Source of the DNA: an uncultured Mailhella sp.
GTDB lineage: Bacteria; Desulfobacterota; Desulfovibrionia; Desulfovibrionales; Desulfovibrionaceae
DNA length: 7,716 bases
Reading direction: 5' to 3'
Assembly: GCA_905192935.1 (NCBI GenBank)
Contig: CAJJMX010000072.1
Coordinates: forward strand, 1-7,716
The notes beneath the pieces are model-generated. The model saw only the letters and a program-made list of their open reading frames with translations. It made no database searches and was not told where the DNA came from. Within the stretch, counting starts at the first letter, position 1; every line of letters begins with the position of its first letter. This document shows, one piece after another, positions 1 to 5,353 of this stretch. A program made the translations under genes and the position numbers.

Positions 1-2
1 CT

Positions 3-809
3 GACACGCATTCCTTCACCCGCCCCTTCCACTTCATGATGGTCCAGCCCATGGAGTTCGCGCGCATCGCGCTCGTCATGTATCTGGCCTATTTCATGAG
101 CTCCAAGCAGGCCATGATCCGCGAGTTCAGCCGCGGCCTTCTGCCGCCTACGCTCATCACCCTTCTCATGTGCCTGCTGCTCGTGCTCCAGCCAGACCTC
201 GGCGGCACCATCATCATGCTCGCCATACTCTTCTTCATGTGCCTCGGCGGCGGCACGCGCGGCGGCTATCTCGTCATGGTGCTCATCCTCGCGGCCGTGC
301 TCGTGGTGGCCCTCATCATCGTGGAGCCCTACCGCTGGGCCCGCTGGACCGCCTATCTCGAACCCTTCGCCAACGCGCAGGGCTCGGGCTATCAGATCGT
401 GCAGAGCCTGCTGGCCTTAGGATCCGGCGGCATCTTCGGCGTGGGTCTCGGCGGCAGCATACAGAAGACCGTGTACCTGCCCGAAGCCCACAACGACTTC
501 ATCATGTCCATCATCGGCGAGGAGACGGGATTCGTGGGCATCACCGTGGTCATGGTGCTGTTTGCGCTCTTCTTCTATCGCTGCTATCGTGTGGTGCTCG
601 GTCAGCGCAATCTCAGGGACAGGCTTTCCGCCTACGGCCTCACCCTGGTCATCGCCCTGAGCTTCCTGCTCAACATGGCCGTCATTTTAGGCAACGTTCC
701 CCCCAAGGGCATCGCCATGCCCTTCATAAGCTACGGCGGCAGCAGCCTGCTCGCGAACATGATCTGCGCGGGGCTTCTGCTCAACTATTCTCGAACCGCG
801 CGGGAGTAA
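3..809 (+). CDS. ftsW: FtsW, septal peptidoglycan glycosyltransferase (SEDS family), 5'-truncated
   Basis: This is the C-terminal part of a SEDS-family integral membrane protein that polymerises lipid II into glycan strands at the division septum, together with a class B penicillin-binding protein. The frame is open from base 3, so the gene starts outside the window; 268 residues are visible. Hydrophobic segments lie at about visible residues 21-33, 46-63, 69-83, 89-108, 177-195, 213-231 and 245-261. Family motifs seen are VQPMEFARIALV (14-25), QPDLGGT (63-69), GSGYQIVQS (127-135), the LPEAHNDF loop (159-166) and FISYGGSS (241-248). Asp165 in that loop matches the aspartate essential for polymerase activity in RodA/FtsW. 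SEDS paralogues (RodA, SpoVE) share these motifs; the call as FtsW rests on murG following directly, 2 nt downstream. No truncation or frameshift is seen apart from the window edge. Confidence 0.95.
   Translation, partial: DTHSFTRPFHFMMVQPMEFARIALVMYLAYFMSSKQAMIREFSRGLLPPTLITLLMCLLLVLQPDLGGTIIMLAILFFMCLGGGTRGGYLVMVLILAAVLVVALIIVEPYRWARWTAYLEPFANAQGSGYQIVQSLLALGSGGIFGVGLGGSIQKTVYLPEAHNDFIMSIIGEETGFVGITVVMVLFALFFYRCYRVVLGQRNLRDRLSAYGLTLVIALSFLLNMAVILGNVPPKGIAMPFISYGGSSLLANMICAGLLLNYSRTARE
802..806 (+). promoter_or_regulatory. Ribosome binding site of murG, overlapping the end of ftsW
   Basis: GGGAG lies 5 nt before the murG ATG at 812 and immediately before the ftsW stop codon (807-809). Ribosomes finishing ftsW would therefore sit on the murG initiation site, which suggests translational coupling. 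The motif and spacing are seen; the coupling is inferred. Confidence 0.7.
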
Positions 810-811
810 GC

Positions 812-1930
812 ATGGCCCTTCGCATCATCATCACCACCGGCGGCACGGGCGGTCACATCTTCCCTGCCCTTGCCGTCACAGAGGCGCTCAAAAAGCGCAG
901 ACAAGACATCGAGATCCTTTTCGTGGGCGGCGAGTACGGCCCCGAAGGCGACCTTGTCCGGCGGGCGGGCGTGCCCTTTGAAGGCCTGCCCGTGCGCGGC
1001 TTCATCGGCCGCGGTCCCAGGGCTATCGCGGCCATGTTCGCCATGGCTGCGGGCATCGTGCGGGCCATGGGCATCGTGCGCCGCTTTTCGCCCGACGCCG
1101 TCATGGGCTTCGGCGGCTACGCCGCCTTCGCCTCCGTGTTCGCGGCCCGTCTCATGGGCCGTCCCTGCGCCCTGCACGAGCAGAACGCCATCGCGGGCGC
1201 GGCGAACCGCATCCTCGGCAAAATGGTGGACCGCGTGTGCCTCTCCTGGAATCAGCCCGCCGTGGGCGCAAGCTTCCCGCACGAGGTGTGCGTGCTCACG
1301 GGCAATCCCATACGGGCGGGCATCGCCGCGCTCGGCTCCCGTCACCGCGTCCGCGAGGGCGCGGCGCGCCTTCTCGTCATGGGCGGCTCTCAGGGCGCCC
1401 GGGCCATCAACAACATGGTGATATCCATGCTGCCCGCCCTGCGCGCGGCGGGCGTGGACATCCTGCATCAGACCGGCGCGAATGAGTACGAAGACGTGCG
1501 CCGCCGCTATCTTGAGGCGGGCGTTTCTGCCGAAGAGACCGGACGCATCGTGCATCCCTTCATCCACGACATGGCGAAGGCCTATGCGGAATGCGACCTT
1601 GCGCTGTGCCGCGCGGGAGCCACGAGCATGGCGGAGCTTGCCGCCACGGGCACGCCTGCGGTGTTCATTCCCTTCCCCTACGCCGCGCACGACCATCAGA
1701 CGAGCAACGCCCGGGCCATGGAAGAAGCGGGCGGCGGCATACTTCTGCCGCAGAAAAAGGCCGAGGCCATGGCCGCGGACGGCACGCTCGCGCCCATGCT
1801 CATCGATCTTCTGAAGGACGGAGAACGCCTCGACGCCATGCGCCGCGGCGCGCTTTCCCTGGCCCGTCCCGACGCGGCGGACGCCGTGGCCGCGACCCTT
1901 CTGGCCCTTGCGGGCGACACCTCCAAATAA
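812..1930 (+). CDS. murG: MurG, UDP-GlcNAc:lipid I N-acetylglucosaminyltransferase
   Basis: MurG is a peripheral inner-membrane GT-B glycosyltransferase (GT28). It transfers GlcNAc from UDP-GlcNAc to lipid I to give lipid II, the last cytoplasmic step before flipping and polymerisation. The protein has 372 residues, close to the usual 350-370. The N-terminal acceptor domain shows the glycine-rich loop TGGTGGHIFPA (9-19), the second loop MGFGGYAAF (98-106) and HEQN (122-125). The C-terminal donor domain shows GGSQGA (191-196) and the UDP-GlcNAc-binding stretch from RAGATSMAEL (267-276) to HDHQTSNA (293-300). The start at 812 is chosen because it has a good ribosome binding site and begins 8 residues before the first glycine loop; the same frame stays open far upstream inside ftsW, but that is a shadow. 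It lies 2 nt after ftsW and 12 nt before murC. Nothing unusual in the protein. Confidence 0.98.
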   Translation: MALRIIITTGGTGGHIFPALAVTEALKKRRQDIEILFVGGEYGPEGDLVRRAGVPFEGLPVRGFIGRGPRAIAAMFAMAAGIVRAMGIVRRFSPDAVMGFGGYAAFASVFAARLMGRPCALHEQNAIAGAANRILGKMVDRVCLSWNQPAVGASFPHEVCVLTGNPIRAGIAALGSRHRVREGAARLLVMGGSQGARAINNMVISMLPALRAAGVDILHQTGANEYEDVRRRYLEAGVSAEETGRIVHPFIHDMAKAYAECDLALCRAGATSMAELAATGTPAVFIPFPYAAHDHQTSNARAMEEAGGGILLPQKKAEAMAADGTLAPMLIDLLKDGERLDAMRRGALSLARPDAADAVAATLLALAGDTSK

Positions 1931-1942
1931 TCCGAGTCACAC

Positions 1943-3328
1943 ATGAACAACAAGATTCGCGCCATACACATGATAGGCATCGGCGGTTCCGGCATGAGCG
2001 GCATTGCCGAGGTGCTCCTCAACCTCGGCTACACGGTGCACGGTTCCGACCTTGCGAACAGCGCCACGGTGCAGCGTCTGCGCAGTCTCGGAGCGGTCAT
2101 CCATCTCGGCCACTCCGCCGAGAATCTCGGCGATGCGCAGGTGGTGGTCCGCTCCTCCGCCGTGTCCGACTACAATCCCGAAGTGCAGGCCGCCAGAGAG
2201 CGCGGCATCCCGGTCATTCCCCGCGCGGAGATGCTGGCCGAGCTCATGCGACTGCGCACGGGCATAGCCGTGGCGGGCACGCACGGCAAGACCACCACGA
2301 CCTCCCTCACCGCGGCCATCTTCGACGCCGCGGGCCTCGATCCCACGGTCATCATCGGCGGCCTGCTCAACGCCTACCGCGCCAACGGCCATCTGGGTCA
2401 GGGAGAATATCTCATCGCCGAATCCGACGAGTCCGACGGCTCGTTCCTGTGTCTTTTCCCCATCATCAACGTGGTCACCAACGTGGACTACGACCACATC
2501 GACCACTACGGCACGCAGGACGCCATCGACGACGCCTTCGTGGCCTTCATGAACAAGGTGCCCTTCTACGGCATGAACGTCATCTGCGCCGACGATCCTG
2601 GCGTGCGCCGTCTTATTCCCCGCATCAAGCGTCCGTTCATCACCTACGGCTTCGGCCGGGACTGCCGCATCCGCGGCGAGATCCTCGAATGCGGGGCGGA
2701 AAACCGCTTCGACGTGTGGCTGAGAGGCCGGGACGGACAGGAGAAGAAGCTGCTTTCCAACGTCACGCTCTCCCAGCCCGGACGGCACAACATCCTGAAC
2801 GCGCTTGCCGCCATAGGCGTGGCTCTTCAGGCGGGCATAGCTCCCGAGAAGTGCGCGGAAGGTCTCGCCTCCTTCTCGGGCGTGGGACGCCGCTTCGAGT
2901 TCAAGGGCGAGAAGAACGGCATCACTGTCATCGACGACTACGGCCATCATCCCACGGAGATCCAGGCCACCATACGCACGGCCCGTCAGGTCTTTGCCGG
3001 ACGCCGTCTCGTCATGGTGTTCCAGCCGCACCGCTTCTCCCGCACGCAGGCGCTGTTCGGCGAGTTCTGCCAGACCTTCGGCGACGTGGACAAGCTGTAT
3101 CTCACGGAGATCTATCCCGCGAGCGAAGCGCCCATTCCCGGCGTGAACGGCGTGAACCTCGCGCTCGGCATCCGGCAGTTCTCGAAGACCGACGTGTGCT
3201 ACAAGCCGAACTTCGATGAAGTGGTGGAAGCGCTCAAGCACGATCTTCGTCCCGGCGACGTGCTCATCACCCAGGGCGCGGGCAGCGTGACCACCGTGGG
3301 GCCCCGAGTGCTGGAGAACCTGGCGTGA
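1943..3328 (+). CDS. murC: MurC, UDP-N-acetylmuramate-L-alanine ligase
   Basis: MurC is the cytoplasmic ATP-dependent ligase that joins the first amino acid, normally L-alanine, to UDP-MurNAc, starting the stem peptide. The length of 461 residues is typical. The N-terminal UDP-binding domain shows GIGGSGMSGIAE (12-23). The central Mur-ligase domain shows the ATP P-loop AGTHGKTTTT (111-120), the Mg-binding acidic stretch AESDESDGSF (159-168), DYDHIDHY (182-189) and HNILNALA (282-289). The C-terminal domain shows DDYGHHPTE (331-339) and FQPHRFSRT (360-368), which separate MurC from MurD/E/F and agree with Mpl-like relatives only in part; the position between murG and murB makes MurC the clear choice. 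The start has only a weak ribosome binding site (GAG at 1934-1936, 6 nt away). The stop overlaps the murB start by 4 nt. Confidence 0.98.
   Translation: MNNKIRAIHMIGIGGSGMSGIAEVLLNLGYTVHGSDLANSATVQRLRSLGAVIHLGHSAENLGDAQVVVRSSAVSDYNPEVQAARERGIPVIPRAEMLAELMRLRTGIAVAGTHGKTTTTSLTAAIFDAAGLDPTVIIGGLLNAYRANGHLGQGEYLIAESDESDGSFLCLFPIINVVTNVDYDHIDHYGTQDAIDDAFVAFMNKVPFYGMNVICADDPGVRRLIPRIKRPFITYGFGRDCRIRGEILECGAENRFDVWLRGRDGQEKKLLSNVTLSQPGRHNILNALAAIGVALQAGIAPEKCAEGLASFSGVGRRFEFKGEKNGITVIDDYGHHPTEIQATIRTARQVFAGRRLVMVFQPHRFSRTQALFGEFCQTFGDVDKLYLTEIYPASEAPIPGVNGVNLALGIRQFSKTDVCYKPNFDEVVEALKHDLRPGDVLITQGAGSVTTVGPRVLENLA
3313..3316 (+). promoter_or_regulatory. Ribosome binding site of murB inside the murC 3' end
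   Basis: GGAG at 3313-3316 lies 8 nt before a GTG at 3325 whose last two bases, plus the next A, form the murC TGA. It supports the GTG as the true murB start, because the next in-frame ATG would only come at residue 106, after the FAD-binding motif. Confidence 0.65.
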
Positions 3329-4263
3329 GGATCATCGACAGACCTGCTCTTGCCCCGCTGACCACGCTCGGTCTGGGCGGCCGCGCCCTTGCGGAGATAC
3401 GCCTTGAAAGCCCGGAGGACTGTCTGCGCCTTGCCGACGTTCTTGCCGGACGCTTCCGGGACGTGCGCGTTCTCGGCGGCGGGAGCAATCTGCTCGTGCA
3501 TGACGGCGATCTGCCCTTCGTCGTGCTGCGGCCTCTTTTCGGGGCCGCGGCGCAGGACGGCGGCGCGGCCGAACCGGAAATTCTCGGGGAAGAAGACGGC
3601 CCGGACGGTCGACGCACGCTCATACGGGCGGGCGCGGGCATGCGGATGCCGCGTCTTCTCTCCTGGAGCGCCGCGCACGATCTTGCGGGACTCGAGGGCC
3701 TCGTGGGCGTGCCCGGAAGAGTGGGCGGAGCCGTGGCCATGAACGCCGGGGCCTACGGATGCAGCACCGCGCCTCTCATGCGCTCTCTTGACGTGTTCAC
3801 GCCCGAACAGGGGCTTCACACGCTCACGCCCGACGGCTGGAAGGCGACCTACCGGCATTTTTCCCTGATCGAGGACGCTTCGTGGTACATGAGCGTGTCC
3901 GTGGTGCTTTCCCTGCGTCAGGCCGCGCCCGGAAGCGTGCGCGCGGCCATGAAGGAAAACTTTCTGCGCAAGAAGAGCGGCCAGCCCGTGCATGAGCATA
4001 CGGCGGGCTGCGTGTTCCAGAACCCGGAGGGCCTCTCCGCGGGAAAGCTTCTGGATGAAGCGGGCATGAAGGGCCGAAGGCTCGGAGCCATGTATTTTTC
4101 GCCCATGCACGCGAACTTCCTCGTGCATGACGTGAAGTGCGGTCTGCCCGGCAGAAGCGACGACGCGCTCGCGCTCATCCGCGAGGCGCAGCAGGCCGTG
4201 TTCGAGAGATTCGGCGTGCGTCTCGCCATGGAAGTGAAGGAGTGGCCGTCATGTCCCTGTTAG
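3325..4263 (+). CDS. murB: MurB, UDP-N-acetylenolpyruvoylglucosamine reductase
   Basis: MurB is the cytoplasmic FAD enzyme that reduces UDP-GlcNAc-enolpyruvate with NADPH to UDP-MurNAc, the substrate of MurC encoded just upstream. It has 312 residues. The FAD-binding domain shows TTLGLGGRA (13-21), VLGGGSNLLVHD (49-60) and GLVGVPGRVGGAVAMNAGAYG (split at 125-130 and 131-145). A Tyr-Arg pair (176-177) matches the conserved active-site arginine region. The substrate domain shows HTAGCVFQNP (225-234), AGKLLDEAGMKG (239-250) and HANFLV (262-267). Cys229 takes the place of the serine proton donor of E. coli MurB, and Glu303 matches the C-terminal catalytic glutamate. The compact substrate domain fits the type II MurB group. 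The start is GTG, with a 4-nt overlap with murC. The last 13 nt overlap ftsQ, and the ftsQ ribosome binding site is written in the codons for Lys305-Glu306. Confidence 0.97.
   Translation: MRIIDRPALAPLTTLGLGGRALAEIRLESPEDCLRLADVLAGRFRDVRVLGGGSNLLVHDGDLPFVVLRPLFGAAAQDGGAAEPEILGEEDGPDGRRTLIRAGAGMRMPRLLSWSAAHDLAGLEGLVGVPGRVGGAVAMNAGAYGCSTAPLMRSLDVFTPEQGLHTLTPDGWKATYRHFSLIEDASWYMSVSVVLSLRQAAPGSVRAAMKENFLRKKSGQPVHEHTAGCVFQNPEGLSAGKLLDEAGMKGRRLGAMYFSPMHANFLVHDVKCGLPGRSDDALALIREAQQAVFERFGVRLAMEVKEWPSCPC
4237..4242 (+). promoter_or_regulatory. Ribosome binding site of ftsQ inside murB
   Basis: AAGGAG lies 8 nt before the ATG at 4251. It is the strongest ribosome binding site in the window. It decides the ftsQ start, because the same frame stays open upstream to an ATG at 4137 that lacks such a site and lies deep within murB. 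Confidence 0.8.
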
Positions 4264-5177
4264 GCGGCGGCAGCCGCTCCCGGCGCAACGCCTATGCGCA
4301 GAGGCGCAGAAGCGCTCCGGAGACGCAGAAGCGCTCCGGAAAGTCCGGCGTCAACCGCAGAAAAAGCACCGACACGGACAGAAAGAAGAAGCGGCGGACG
4401 AAGCTTCGTCTGCCGTCCGTCCATGTAAGTTTCCGCGGAGTGTTTCTCGTCGTGCGCGCCCTTCTGGCGCTGGCGCTCGTGGGACTCTTCTTCCTCGGCG
4501 CGGGCATGGGACTCGTCAAGGCCTACGACTTCTGCACCACGAGCCGGTACTTTGCCATCACGGACATTGAGGTCACGGGCAACTCGCAGGTGAAGACTGC
4601 GGACATCCTCGAGGTGTGCGGCATAAGAAAGGGCGAAAACAGCCTGCTCGTCAACGTGCACAAGGCCGAGCAGAAGCTCGTGGACAATCCGTGGATAGAG
4701 AACGTGTCCATAAGACGCTCTCTTCCCGGCACCTTCACCATCACGGTCAAGGAGCGCGTGCCGCTCTTCTGCGCAAGAAAGGAAAACACGCTCTACTACG
4801 TGAACGCGAAGGGTGAGATCATCGCGCCGGTGTCCACGAACAACTTCCGCTCCCTGCCGGTGCTGGAGATAGGTCCCGGAGGCGACGAAGCCCTGCCCAT
4901 GGTGGCCGAATTCGTGGAAGAATTCAAACACGCCGGTTTTCCCTTTGACATATCCCAGATTTCATGGATACGATTGAGCGCAGGCGGAGGCTTCGAGCTT
5001 TACTGGGAAACCCGCAGACTCCGTCTGAGCATAGGCGTCGAGAACTGGAAGGACAATCTCCGGCGCATAGCTTCGGTGGTTACGGACATTGAAAAAAGGA
5101 AGGAAACCGTCATGGTCACCAGCATCCGCGCGGCCGACGGCCAGGTGTGGATGACGAAGGCCACAGAGCAGGAATAG
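4251..5177 (+). CDS. ftsQ: FtsQ/DivIB-family cell division protein
   Basis: FtsQ is a single-pass inner-membrane protein whose periplasmic part recruits and steadies the FtsB/FtsL/FtsW/FtsI septal synthase complex. The visible protein has 308 residues. Residues 1-62 form a cytoplasmic tail very rich in Arg and Lys (21 basic against 3 acidic by my count). A single hydrophobic membrane segment follows at about 64-88. A POTRA domain starts at FAITDIEVTGN (101-111) and runs through NPWIENVSIRRSLPGT (146-161) to about 169. The FtsQ C-terminal domain fills about 170-300, with YYVNAKGEII (182-191). The gene overlaps murB by 13 nt and lies just before ftsA, the usual FtsQ position. The sequence is less conserved than its neighbours, as is normal for FtsQ, so the call leans on architecture and position. 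The tail holds an out-of-phase 17-nt direct repeat. Confidence 0.94.
   Translation: MSLLGGGSRSRRNAYAQRRRSAPETQKRSGKSGVNRRKSTDTDRKKKRRTKLRLPSVHVSFRGVFLVVRALLALALVGLFFLGAGMGLVKAYDFCTTSRYFAITDIEVTGNSQVKTADILEVCGIRKGENSLLVNVHKAEQKLVDNPWIENVSIRRSLPGTFTITVKERVPLFCARKENTLYYVNAKGEIIAPVSTNNFRSLPVLEIGPGGDEALPMVAEFVEEFKHAGFPFDISQISWIRLSAGGGFELYWETRRLRLSIGVENWKDNLRRIASVVTDIEKRKETVMVTSIRAADGQVWMTKATEQE
4305..4340 (+). repeat. 17-nt perfect direct repeat in the ftsQ cytoplasmic tail
   Basis: CGCAGAAGCGCTCCGGA occurs at 4305-4321 and again at 4324-4340, with 2 nt between the copies. The 19-nt period is not a multiple of three, so the copies are read in different frames: Arg-Arg-Ser-Ala-Pro-Glu (the last codon extends one base past the copy), and Gln-Lys-Arg-Ser-Gly in the second, after a Thr codon that spans its first two bases. 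It may be a recent tandem duplication in a stretch under weak protein constraint, or chance in Arg-rich DNA. Confidence 0.85.
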
Positions 5178-5209
5178 CCCTTTCCCCCCTCTAATGACGC
5201 GCGCCACTT

Positions 5210-5231
5210 CAAGGCCCGCAACGCCTTGCGG
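5210..5231 (+). other. Two overlapping, mutually exclusive short hairpins
   Basis: CAAGGC (5210-5215) pairs perfectly with GCCTTG (5223-5228) over a 7-nt loop. CCGCAA (5216-5221) pairs perfectly with TTGCGG (5226-5231) over a 4-nt loop. The two stems share bases 5226-5228, so only one can form at a time. No T run follows directly, so it is not a typical intrinsic terminator. The pairing is seen; any function is unknown. Confidence 0.4.
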
Positions 5232-5247
5232 CAGACTGGTTATCCGG

Positions 5248-5278
5248 CAAAAAAATGCTGGACAATTCGTCATTTTTG
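5248..5278 (+). repeat. A-tract/T-tract inverted repeat upstream of ftsA
   Basis: AAAAATG (5251-5257) is perfectly matched by CATTTTT (5271-5277) across a 13-nt spacer. Outer bases C5248 and G5278 also pair if two A's are left out. The stem is almost all A-T pairs, so a DNA-bending element or protein site is as likely as an RNA hairpin. Nothing identifies a binding protein. Confidence 0.35.
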
Positions 5279-5306
5279 TGCTGCTTTTTTCAAGTCCATA
5301 TTTAAT
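5276..5306 (+). promoter_or_regulatory. Weak candidate sigma-70-type promoter for ftsA
   Basis: TTTAAT (5301-5306) matches the -10 consensus at 5 of 6 positions and lies about 48 nt before the ftsA ATG. The best upstream partner is TTGTGC (5276-5281), which matches the -35 consensus at only 3 of 6 positions with a 19-nt spacer. The A+T-rich setting favours a promoter, but the weak -35 makes the exact call doubtful. Confidence 0.25.
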
Positions 5307-5340
5307 GAGGCATCTCCTTTCACAGGTATGCTCAGGTCAT

Positions 5341-5346
5341 GGGGAG
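5341..5346 (+). promoter_or_regulatory. Ribosome binding site of ftsA, deciding its start
   Basis: GGGGAG lies 7 nt before the ATG at 5354. It overlaps an earlier in-frame ATG at 5339, which has only a poorly spaced AGG (2 nt) before it. The site therefore supports 5354 as the start, giving the N terminus MPKSELIVGLDIG. Confidence 0.7.
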
Positions 5347-5353
5347 CTTATCA

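Larger units (their letters stand above)
5178..5353 (+). promoter_or_regulatory. ftsQ-ftsA intergenic region, possible regulatory leader of ftsAZ
   Basis: This is the only gap longer than 30 nt in the window. No convincing gene lies in it. The 3' half is A+T-rich compared with the genes: 34 of 90 bases are G or C at 5241-5330. It holds a short GC-rich double hairpin (5210-5231), an A-tract/T-tract inverted repeat (5248-5278), a T run (5285-5290), a -10-like hexamer (5301-5306) and the ftsA ribosome binding site. The pattern fits a separate promoter or leader for ftsA-ftsZ; this is inference, and the ftsQ transcript may simply read through. Confidence 0.5.

Noticed and set aside
170..811. Upstream in-frame extension of murG into ftsW
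   Set aside because: The frame is open but its translation is Arg/His-rich shadow sequence of ftsW. The MurG family begins just before the glycine loop, matching the ATG at 812.
1591..3219. 542-codon + strand frame across the murG end and murC
   Set aside because: Arg/His/Gly-rich translation with no recognisable motif, lying in another frame over two conserved enzymes.
4137..4250. Upstream in-frame extension of ftsQ into murB
   Set aside because: It would overlap murB by 127 nt and lacks a good ribosome binding site, while AAGGAG sits 8 nt before the ATG at 4251.
5273..5290. T runs after ftsQ considered as an intrinsic terminator
   Set aside because: No GC-rich stem lies directly before either T run; the hairpins at 5210-5231 are about 40 nt or more upstream and the nearer inverted repeat is almost all A-T.
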